Assembly: GCA_003586115.2 (NCBI GenBank)
Contig: QVOM02000025.1
Location: forward strand, 82,255,137-82,319,136
Reading direction: 5' to 3'
Length of the DNA stretch: 64,000 bases
Source of the DNA: Salvator merianae
Lineage: Eukaryota; Chordata; Lepidosauria; Squamata; Teiidae
Part shown: one piece after another, positions 12,701 to 24,208 of the stretch
Numbering within the stretch: the first letter of the stretch is position 1
Layout of the letters: each line of letters starts with the position of its first letter
Made by a program: the position numbers and the translations under genes
The notes under the pieces: generated by a model
Told to the model about the DNA's origin: nothing
What the model saw: the letters and a program-made list of their open reading frames with translations, nothing else
Database searches by the model: none

Positions 12701-15700
12701 CAAGCAAGCGGCGGGCGGGGCGAGCGAGCGGCGGGCGGGGCGAGCGAGCGGCTGACGTGCCGGTTTAGCCGACTAAAGGCAAACCGGCAGGCGGGCGGGC
12801 GGGAGGGCCCAACTCAAAGGCGGGCGCCGCCCCCAACAATGCGCCGCCCGGTGCGCACCGCCCCCCGAGCCTCCCCTTGCTACGCCAGTGGGAGAACGCT
12901 GGCTGCCATTCGCACTCCCAGCCAGAGGAACGGACCCGAAGCTGACCAGCAGAGGGAACACTGCGAACGGCAGCCGCTAGTTCCGTACCGCACTCTGTAC
13001 CATCGAGCTCCGCTTCATACCCAGAGGGCTCGTTACGGAGCCACCTTCATAACGGCAGCTAGGCTGCCATGCCCAAAGGGCTATCCCGGGTGTGAAGCTT
13101 CGCACCCAGGTGTGAAAACTTCGCACCTGGGTGTGAAGCTTTGGACCATGCATGCGCAGCCGCGCCAGCCACACCCGGCCGCCATTGCAAACGCGGACGG
13201 GAGTGCAAAAGCACCGTGCCCAATCTTCGCTCCATCGCACAGGTCGGAATGAAGACAAGCTTTTACTTGTCTTGCCTTACCCAGGATCAGGCACGAATCG
13301 GGTACGATGTGGTTCGGATCGGGTGAGGTGCGCGCCCGCGGCAGTGCGAAAGCTCCGTTCCAGCGAACGGACAAGAACGTTCCACTGCCGCAGTGCAAAA
13401 AGGCCCATTGTGAGGGCTGGAACAGCCTTGTACTCAAAGTGCGGGTGGCTGGCCCCAACCACCATGACAGTGGCCATGGCAACATCTGGCCATTGCCATG
13501 GCAATCAGGGACGTAGAGTGCAATTGCACACAGCCACACCGCACCCCCACCTCGCAGTGTTCGCACCCTGAAGAGGGTGCAACTGCTGGTGACTGGGAGT
13601 CATCCAGCTGCCCCAGATCAAGCTGTGGACATCTATTTTGCTGTTCGTAGCTAGTCGTGTCCACAGTTGTAGACACTCTTGGATGCTGCAGCAGCATGGG
13701 TTTGCAGACATACATACCCAGTGAACGTCTGATCGCTCACTAAGGGTAAAGTGCAAGCAGACCCTTTGTCTTAGAAAAATTCCAAAATGGAAATAGCTTG
13801 CACCGTGTTCCCATTTTAGGGAAACGACCATCTTCTCATATCTTTCCTGCTTGAGAAAGTGAGTATGCGTAGACCCTTGTAGCAATTTATTTATTTATTA
13901 CATTTGTATCCTGCCCTGCACTCAACGGTCCCGAGGCAGGCCACAGCCTATGATAAAAACACAAAGCACTAAAACAAATTTTATGGGCTGAAAAACACCA
14001 TGGTAGATGCAAATCGTGGTTTTGCCAGGTCTTACACATGCATGCATCTCCAGCCATGGGTCAGGGGAAGGAACAGTGTGGCTAAAAGCCTTACCTCATT
14101 TGTCCAAACCGGCCCCTAGTGGTAGTGATTCCAGCAGTCAACCTGGCTGAACAGTTGTGTGGGATGAGTCATGCAGTTTCTAGTGTTCCATGGTCTTGAT
14201 TTGCGTAGTGGTGCTTCATTTACACGTTATACAAGCATGGGGCATGAGACAGAGTAGTGGTATTGTAATGTGAAACCAACCCACCAACCTATGCAAAAAC
14301 CCCTGGATTTCTGCCAGTTCTCTACAAAGTCAAATGCAAATATGCTACAGTGAAAAGGTCTAAGCACTTGACGCAAGATGTAAAGTTATCCTAGCTGACA
14401 ATTATCCTTTTTGATGGTAGCAAGCCAAAGGCATGATATGCATGGCACACATTATTCTGTGCCCTCTAGGTCTGATTTTGGACCGGACTGAGTGATCTGG
14501 TCCAGGATCTGATGGACCAAGGGCTGTCTGCATTATGGACAGTCCATCCCGGCCTAGGTTCAGAGGCTGGGTATAAAATTCCCAACCTCCCAAGTTGCTG
14601 GCTGGGGCTTTTGTGCCAGGCACCAAGAAACAGGGAGGCAGTTTAGAAGAGGAGATGAACTTCAACTTACAGCTTCTATTGCAGATGAAAAGAAGAACAA
14701 ATGGGGCAATACAAGGCAGAAGGCAAATCTACTGAGCTGATTGTTGAGGTTCAGTTGTCACATGGGACTTTAAATTGGTCTCTGCCATCCTACTTTGTAG
14801 CCTCAGCATTTAGACAGTTCCTTACTGGCCTTGTTTAAGCAGAGTCAGGTCTCCTTAGTGTTTGGATGGGAGACCACCTGGAGATATCAGGTCACGTAGA
14901 CAAGATTGGGAAACGGAAAAGTATCCAGGAAGAAGACAGTGGCAAACCATTTAGTGTGGTTGTGAAGAAAACAGCATGGGGATCAAGCATCCTTAACTTT
15001 ATCCTATTTGGTAATATATTGCTTGCTCTTCCACTCTTGGGTTCATTGGATATTGGTGAACTGGAAAGGAGTGGGGAAAGTGGTGGAATATTGACTGAAA
15101 CTCTGCCTTTGGCCTTTTCTGCACTTACCTGTAGTGCAGATGGAGCATTCTAGGAAGGGGTCTAAGGGGCCTGCTGTCTGCATGGTATTCTGGAAAAGCA
15201 CAGACCCTACCCCTCCCCTAATGCTCACTCTGCACTCTATCCCACTCTATCTATAGACTTCAACATCAAGATCTACTGGTGTACTAGTAGGTCCACAGGG
15301 CACCCATTTTGTGGCATTCCAGGAAGCACAGCAGAAGTGGCTCCGGAAGTTGGTTCAGCATTGAAGCAAACCCTCCTGGCAACCTCAAAGGCTCCACACT
15401 AGCTTCAAGAGCTGGGCACGGACTTCAAAGGTGGCAGGTGGCACTGGGCTGAAAGGGGTTGTCCCAGTGTGGACTGCCTTATCCTGCCCCAGTGGCAGGT
15501 TGTCCCAACATGGAACGGGTTGCTTATCCTGGAATAGAGCAGCCATCTCTGTTCTGGGATACTAGGTGGGCGAGGAATGCAGAAATGGCCTTCAAGAAAC
15601 ATAAACTGTGTTTGAGCCCACAACAAACCAAAACGAGAATTGCAAACTTCAAAAGCAGAACATAGTCACCTGGCAGTCATCCCACAGATGTGGTTTTGCC

Positions 15701-18700
15701 AGACATTAATAAAGTCACGTTGCTGTATCTAGACCTGAGATTATTCAATTTGCATTGCAGCTTGCAAAAACAACATGTTTTGGCTCCATACATATGGCAG
15801 CAGCAGCAAATTGCCAGACATCCCCCCCCCCCACACACTAATTTTAAACCATATTTCCTCTTATAAGTCCAATAAATGAAAAATAACCCTTTTGTCACTA
15901 GGACCCCCATCACAATTTTGCATTCTACTTCTAATAATTGAAAGTCATTGTTTTGTGGGCAAATAGACCCAACAAGGGAGAGAAAAATCAACACATTGGT
16001 TACAGAACTGAATGTGTAAAAATAAAAATGATCCAGAGACACAGTATTTATCAGAATCCCACAGGTTCCGCTTCTGGGAGCAGGCAACAATTTAGCACCT
16101 TGAGATCACCTTTAAATGGCTCTTTAATGCCACCTCGTGGATTCAGATGTTTGAACATTTGAAGTACTTTTGAGGAACATGACAGAATGCCCTGTGATGG
16201 GTAGTAGAAATAATTCCTCTACCATATTTTTTATTAGAAGCAGATATTTGTAATAAAACAAGAGTTTAGAGATAGGATCATGGAAGTTTTCCTATTGCTC
16301 TGTGTTATCGAGCTCTTTCAAGACGTCAGTGGGGGAAGTCGTTTTGAGCATGGAAGATTAAAAAGCTAAAGACACCCCCCAACTGAGCTACATGAACACA
16401 GCAAAGCAGTTTTCCTGACCACAGGTGTGCCGTTGTTCAGGGATTGAATGTCAGACCTTCTTCGTACCAGGCAGGCAGTCTTCTGCTGATCTTAGGGCCT
16501 TTCTGCACTTGCAGCATATAACATTTGCTCCTTAACTTTGGTGGTGTTCACATGAGGTAAAAAAAGCACCTGTGAAGCAGAGATGGTTTGCAGATGGGAC
16601 TGTTGGCAGGTCAGTTTGCCCCTCCCCCTCTCATGAACATTCTAGGCTAGAATGGGTAGACTAGAGATGGGATGAAAACATGATTGCCACAGGTTAGCAT
16701 CTGTGTGGCGCTCTTCACCTATTTCTTTTTCTAAGTTGAATAGAGCCTAAGTTTATTAATGGTTATTTAATAGACAAAACTGAAACATAAAACAAAAAAA
16801 TATAATAGTGCTTATACTAGTGGTTGCAATTGTGGCACAATGTTGAAGAGATGTTTCAGCAGCTTCTGCGTTGTGTGACTTGGCATAAGTTGCAAAGGCC
16901 ATGCTTGGCCCGGAGCATTCAATGCGGATCAAGGCAGGAGTGAAACATGATGGCACACACCACGGCTGTCTGCTCTGATGCAATCCTGTTCCAGTCTCCA
17001 AGGCTGCAACCTCAGGGGGACTTTGATGGCTGACTTCCGTGGTTGTTTCTGGAGTCTGACAAAATCGTGTTAAGCTCTGTTTTCCACTTTAGGTACCTCC
17101 AGACACAGGTAAAACCCTGCAATGCTCCCATGCCTATTCTGGGATTGCCACACATATCAGTGGCAATCCCAATATAGTTCCATGATATTGAGGCAATATC
17201 CCAAAGGAGCAATATTATGGGAAATTCAGCACCGATCCTGGGTTTCCCACAATGCCGATCCCTTCTCTTCATCTGCTGGGTCTTCACGTAATTGTTCTCC
17301 TTCCAAAATACCCAGCCAATCTTGATTGCTTACCTCATCTGCTGGATCTTTATGTTACTGTTTCTGTTGCAAAGTACTCAGATGCTAGCAAGTACCCACC
17401 CAAAAAGAAGTGGGCGGGCACTTGCTAGCATCCGGGTATTTTGCAACAGAAACAGTAACATGAAGATCCAGCAGACGAGGTAAGCAATCGGGATTGCCTC
17501 CTGCCATCTGGCAGCAGCAGTGAGTGGAAGCTGCAGATTCTAAAGAAGATCCTACAATTGCCATTTGCCATCTGGAGGTATGTTAAGGCCACTCTAGTCG
17601 TCCACATGGAGAATGGATGGAGGAGACAGAGCCCAGGGATGTGCAGGAGACTACTTTGAAGTGGTCTCTTATTGGAGTCACTTCCGGCAAGATTTTCATG
17701 CTGGGGAGCACTCCAAAGGCCTGTCTGGAAAGAGCATTCCCCAGCAGGCATGGACTCCTGTCTATTGCTCTACCAGGTGGATGCAGCTTTTCCCAGCAGC
17801 AGCTAGCATGGTCCAAAAGGACGGTGCAGACGCTGCCTTCTAATCTGAATCTAAATATGGTACATTATGAGTTATGACTATGGAAATGGTTTCTTACCTA
17901 TAGTAGCAGGATGAGGAAAGTTCTGAAAACTTGAAGACAACTAATGAACTGCATTTTCAGAACCAACTAGTGACATACAGGTTCTTTCTGTGCATTTGGC
18001 TATTTGGGGAAATCCATATGGAATTTAGAATATTGTGGCTTCTGGACCATTTTTTGAAACATCAGAATGTAAGGGCCTGTGTTATTGTTGTACATGATGA
18101 TGATGTTACCTTTATCATTCTTGTTTTTGTTGCTAAGACTGTTTTAATTTTCAAAAAAGCTTTAAAAAGAAAGAAAGAGAACTAATGCTCCAACTGTTGA
18201 ATAGAAATGCATGGGACAGCATCATAATTGACTATATTGTGCAAGTGTCTCCTACAGCAAGGACCACAAAGGCAAGGATCCTTACACATGGTTCTCCAAA
18301 AAAGAAATAGCAGTGAGAGAAAAGGAGGCCAGACGAAATTATGTTCCTCCCCTTGATGAGAATGTAAAACGTGCTGTAAAAGAATTGTGCAGATGGTTTG
18401 ATTCTCTGGTAAGTACTCTAATGTAGACGTAGGCCGTTTACGCATTTACCTGGCCTGGATCGCTCCAGTGGGACCAGATCAGCTGGAGCAGTTCACCAGC
18501 TGGAGTGGTCCAACTGTCCCAGAACAGCCCCCATGCAGGGTTCAGAGCCAACTCCAAGGGCTCCAATGGCCAGGAATGAAAGCTTCTGGTCTCAGAGCTC
18601 ACGGGGGACGGATTTTGGCAACACACTTTCCCCCCCACAAAATCTTCACAGTTATGCAAAGCTGCGAGTGTGCGATTGCAAAATACTTGGAGACAAAACA

Positions 18701-21700
18701 GGGCAAGAAGGAGAGGAAAAAATAACTGGAAGGGAGAGCAGTGGTGGGAGGGCAAGATCAGCTCTAATTTACAGCGCATTCCCCAAGCGTTTTTATAACA
18801 ACACAAATATCTGTGTGGGGGAAGAAATATTTCTCTTTCACTCTCTTCAAATCTGGTTTGCAGCTGCAGAGGGAGCCGCAAAGGGACACACATCCACACA
18901 CATTCCCCTCCCCCCATCTCCCCCTCTTTCTCTGTCACAAAAAAGAAGGCAAAAAGAGGCAGGGGTGGGGAGGGTGGACCAGAGGGAGATGGCCTTACCC
19001 ACTCCTGAGAAGCCAAAATTTGACTGACGGGATTGCATCCAATCACAGAGGGCAAAAGGAGAAGAGGGATGGAAGGGGCAGAGAAGAAAATGGTACCCTG
19101 TCAGCAGACTGAGGCTGGAGAGACTGAAAAGTGTGGACAAAGAAAGATGAACTGAGTGAGCACTATATCTGATGGGTGGATCAAGTCTATTATTTATGGT
19201 CAGTTTATTGATTAGTCTTTCGACCGTATCAAAGTTACAAATAAAAACATATAATCATAAGGCATAAGTGTAAAATCATAAATCAAAAGGAGAGTAACTT
19301 TATAATTATATATGCCCATCCCTCTTTCCACGCACCGCATTCCGATCGATGAATAATTTCCTAAATAGAACAGCCGTAGCAAAAAAAACAACCAGGGCTA
19401 CCCTTTATGTCACCTGGATGTTTTCTCCCTGAATAAAATAAATCAATTTACATTCTGCATTCCAGTGATTCACCTTTTGTAAAAGAGGCCCCAGATAGGT
19501 TGCTCTAATTGAAGAACACAGCTGACAGACAAACAGAATATGAGAGAAATCTTCAACCACCGGCATATCACAGACACATAATGATCAAGTCAAAAATGGT
19601 GTGAGTCTCCATTGTACCCTAAGACGAACTAATCTATTGTAGTGTGATCAGCCTCTCAGTAAAGTCAATCTTTTTATGAGTTTGCAAAGAACTGAAACCC
19701 ACCACTTGCTCTCCTTATGATGAGCCCTGGTGCCTTCTCCTTTTAGCTGTGTTGCCCTCTGCTCCATTAACCCCACCGGGCATCAGCCGCTACTGCAAGA
19801 AATCATTGCCAGAGCTACGTTTACATTGTGATCAACAAAACCTATATTCAAAGAAATCAGTCTTTTCTTTCGTTGGAAAAGAAATGCATGTCACCTATTG
19901 CCTACTTGATTTGGATTTCCTTTTCAGGGAGGAGAGAAACATGACATTGACGAAGCTACGATCATAAGTCTGTTTGACACAGGCTGTGAGATTGAACCAC
20001 CCCCGCTTCCAATAAATGTTGTGGAGCTGGACAATTTGCCAGCAGAGCTGAGGCAGTGTGATGGTGTATTGCCTCTTCAGTGCACTGTGAAAGGCAGTCA
20101 AATTAAGGTATTTATCATTTCATTGTCAAGGTGCAAAGTGTTTGGTGGAGGTCTATGGATACGGTCAGATACTGTTTGAAATAAAGAGAAGAGATAACCA
20201 GTGCAAATATGGGCAGTAGCCGCTGATGCCCAGTGCACTCAGTAGTTTAGTCCTTGAGTTTACATTTCTTCTTTTGTGAGGGCTGTGAAGCCAAAATGGA
20301 GTCTTGTGAGGAGGATTATGGGAGTTCGGAGCAATATACAGAGTGCATTTCAGCTTAAGCAAAAAGAAGAATGTGCACAGCTAAGCATGAAGCACTGGGA
20401 ACTAATAGATAAGATGAATTTAGTAGCAGAAGAAGTTAGCCTTGAAGCCTTGAAGTAGAGAAAGCTCTTTGTTCTAGCTTGACTTGTTATCAGCTTATCT
20501 GAGACCCTAATGTATCCAGTTAGTGATATTATGCTTTCTTTATATTTTTGAATGTACTTGGTCAAGATATGAATATGTATGCCTGAATCACGCCTATTAT
20601 AATTTGCTCATTTTGCATTCTACTGTATAAGCTTTGTTTTGATAACTGAAAGGTGTGACTCCATTGTTTTTGATTAATGGCACAGTTGCCCTAGTGCACT
20701 AGTAAATAATAAAGCTGCAGCTTTGCCTTGATTTTTGTTTGGTCCCGTTGATTTCTACAACACTTTGTATCTGCTTCAGTTCAGGTTTGGTCTATGTGTT
20801 TATAACCTATTATGTTCACTAGGATCAATTTTCAGGTAAGTTTCCTCGTTAGAATTGCAATCTTAATAGTGTTTCATCTCATATTATCTCTTCCTGTTCT
20901 ATCCCACTCAGTACCACCTCGCTGCCCTCCGACCTACCAGGCACAACCCACCACTGCATAACCTTGTTTAGTGCTTGGGGTAGTGACAGTAACCAACGAG
21001 GATGGTGTTGAGAAAGAGTTGGACAGTTTTATGGCAGACAGATGTATCAGTGGCTACTGGAATTAATGCCTGGGTACCACTTCCAGGCTGGAGAGACAGG
21101 CAGGATGCCTCTAAAGGCCATTTGCAGGGAGCCTAGAGCAGGTGAAGATTTCGCATTTGTCTTCTGCTTGAGAATGCCCAGAAGCAATTGGTGGATCATT
21201 GTGTGAGTCAGGATGCTGGACTAGATGGGCTGCGGCCTGATCCAGCAAGGCTCCTCTTATGTTCTTATGTTCTTCAGTCCCAAGGCAAGAATAGCTGGGT
21301 GACTAACCAGGTACCCTCACTATATATGTTCAGAAGATTAGTGAAGAGGCACCTATTTACCCTGGACTTTGGATGAAGAAATAGCTTCTCCTCCCCACTT
21401 TCAGGCACTGTTATAGTTTTTAGTGTGTTCATTTTATCTTTTGTTTTTATGGTTGTAAACCGTTCCGACACCTTTGGGTGTAGGGCAGGATTAAAATGCA
21501 AATAAATAAATAATAAAATAAATATTCAAATTGCCTTTTGAGCTGAAAGAGAGCGTGCAGGGGGAAAGTGACTATGAAGCTCGGAACTGTAGCTAGTATT
21601 TCTTCTCTACAAATTGGTAGGAGAGGAAGCCATTTGCAATGGGAAACAGCAGTGGGGCTGGAGGAGAGACCCAGGGCCTTATCGCACTTCCCGTCTTGGA

Positions 21701-24165
21701 ATGTTCGGAAACAAACATTCCAAGGTGGAATAAACCTCGCAGGGTGGAGACCGTCCGCACTACAAGGTCTTGGAACAGAAAGCCAGCAGGATACCAGCAT
21801 TTGCAGTGCAAAGGCTGGTGTCCTGCTGATGTTCTGAGCCATGACAGCAGCCGGAAAGCTTCTGCCCGTTGCCATGGTGACCAGCAGTGCTGCGCAACAG
21901 CAGAGGCACAGGCAAAGCTGTGCCACCAGCTGTGCATTCGCACCTGAAGCAAGTGCGAATGCACTGTACCAAGAGCAGCCCAGCTGCTCCCGGTATAGCT
22001 GTGGAGAATGATTATGTGCTCCACAGCTAGTAGCAGTCAGGAGCAGCTGTAGTCTGCTCCTGATCGCCAGGGCCTCCACAAAGTTCAGAGGCACTTGACT
22101 AGTGTGTCCCTGACACTCACTGGTTGCAAGTGCAAAAAAATTCCCACTTGCCTACATACATCCCACAACCCACTAAGGGAAAAGCAAGCTGGGGAAGAAT
22201 TAAGAAACTACTTCCTTTTCTGCTGCCACAGATCATCTGCTTCCTCTTGATACTCTGCAGATACTCCCAGATCTGCAAGTGGTTTGACATTTGCTGTATC
22301 AAGTAGCTTAAACAAACAAACAAACAATAAATAAAAACCTTACTTGGAAATGATTTGTTGTCATTGTCTACAGGAACCTTACAAATCCAGAGGGGAGAAG
22401 ATCAGATATGGTGCCTGGTATCTAGATCCAAAGACATGGAAAAAACAGAAAATCAGTGAACCATTAGAAGATCCCAAATCCAAAGACTCAAGGGCCAAAC
22501 ATTCAAGGAGGGCATCAGATGAGAAGGTATTCTCAAGTTTTAGGAAAGGGCTCTTAGGGTGCTTGAAGATGAGAGGTAAACCCCACAGTCTCCTTGGCAT
22601 TGCGTATCCACAGTATTTCCAATGCAGTGCTGATTACACCATGTAAAAAATGTGTTGTACCGCTATTATGGGAAATTCAGCATTGATAAGGAGTTTCCTG
22701 TAACAGCTTCATTTACCTGCACATCTGGCGAGCAGCATATGAGATTGTCCCACTGGAGACTTCTGGAAGCCAGCTAAGAACACGGAAAACAGCAAAGAAA
22801 GAGGACAGACAGTTGGCCGGCTCCTGGAAATCCCCAACAGGCCGATTTTGTATGCTGCTCACCAGATGCACAGGTAAGCAGGAATTTGCTGTAATTGTCT
22901 GGTGGGACACTGCAGGAGACAATTGTTGGGTCTTGTTTATATCCTGCACTAGCTCTTTGCTATTTGGAGGCAACCTTCTTCTAGCAGCAAGAACTGCAGT
23001 GGTGATGCCAAGTGCTAAACTGTTAGATGCGACATTAATAAGGAGTGACATTGGGACATGGTAATTACATACAGGAGCCAAATCAAAACGTTTTGCCATA
23101 ATGAAAGGTTGAACTCCAACTCCCATGTTTTGCATATGTCAGAATAGAGAAGGCGATGATGTCTTTGCCTTATATAGGTGGAAGTTGAAAAAGATTCAGG
23201 CTGCAGTCACACCCAATGTTTAAGACAGCCTAAAGCAATTTTTGATTCCCAGGGATTACACCCAAAAATGCCCTTCTGATTTTTATCTAAGCTACTCCCA
23301 CATCCAATCTATCTGGCATTTGGATTATTCCAGTACTGAAACTATTTCTGCACCTTTTTGTTTGGTTATATTTTCAGGATGTGGTGGTAGAAGAGGACTA
23401 TTGGGAGCCATACCTGTACTTTCCGGAATGAGCAGAGGGAGGCTTTCTCTTTCCTTCCCCAGACAATGCCTGACTTTGTGGGCATTCTAAAGGGGTAGTA
23501 GCATCGTTCCCTACTTCCTCCATTGTACCCTAAGACAGACTAATCTCTTTCGTTGTGATTGGCCCCGAGAGTCAAGTCTGCTCTGAGACCTGGAACCTTC
23601 CCATACTTGTTGCTAGCAAGTGTCAAGAATGCTTGCTAGCCGAGTGCATCTGCACTAGGCAGAGGTCCTTGCATCTGGAAGCAGCATATCGCTGCTCCCC
23701 ATTGAAACTAGCTGTGGAGCACTAATCTGTGCTCCACAGCCTTACTGGGAGGTGATAATCACCTCCTAGTAAGGTGCATTTGCACTTACCTGGGCATGTG
23801 GCGACCAGGGTGGTGCAATAAACCAATTGCGCTTGTGCGATTGGGTGATCACAATAGGCAGATGCTTCCCAGCCACAGCCATGGTCAGGATTGCGCACAA
23901 CTACCAGCATTTGCACCGCGAATGCCAGTAGCCTGTTTCTGGTAAGTAACTAGGGGCATGCAGTGTGGGCAGTGTCCATGCTGCATGATAAATTACAATT
24001 AAAACAGACTAATTAGTTTGTTCTATCGTGGTAAGTGTGAAAATGCCCCTGCTTATTCAATGACAGGAACTGGAAAGGAAGACGAGAGAAGTGGAAATGG
24101 ATGGGAGGAGAGAGGGAATTTGGAACAAACATTCCAATGGTGAGAACCACACTAATTTTGGTTTT

Positions 24166-24208
<43 letters not shown>

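Larger units (their letters stand above)
12413..13768. mobile_element. Outer MITE ('CCATGGCAACATCTGG' family) split by a second element
   Basis: The left piece, 'TGTTCACACTTTACACTGG...GCAGCCATCCACATT' (12413-12465), continues at 13407 with 'ATTGTGAGGGCTGGAACAGC' and runs to 'AAAGTGCAAGCAGACCC' at 13768. An uninterrupted relative at 40190-40550 shows the same order ('GTGGCCACCCACACTGCAAG', then 'GGTTGGAGCAGCC'). This supports one element split by a later insertion. Confidence 0.7.
11217..18257 (+). other. FAM47E-like intron 2, repeat-filled
   Basis: This intron of about 7 kb has no recognisable exon. It contains a three-layer transposon nest (about 12413-13768), a minus-strand LINE tail (13885-13990), a 5S-derived SINE (14823-15010), a degenerate palindromic element (about 15110-15580), a tRNA-SINE fragment (16436-16495) and a long hairpin (17316-17496). 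The stretch 11230-12400 shows nothing identifiable except low-complexity pieces. Confidence 0.75.

Noticed and set aside
12596..13566. Frames of up to 218 codons on both strands
   Set aside because: They cross the boundaries of three nested non-coding transposons, so they cannot be one gene.
14823..14905. Functional 5S rRNA gene
   Set aside because: Only the internal promoter region is close to 5S; the rest is diverged and continues into a SINE body.
24067..24139. Extra FAM47E-like exon between exons 5 and 6 (acceptor AATGACAG, donor GTGAGA)
   Set aside because: It would leave one extra base and break the frame between exons 5 and 6, and its translation resembles nothing in the family.
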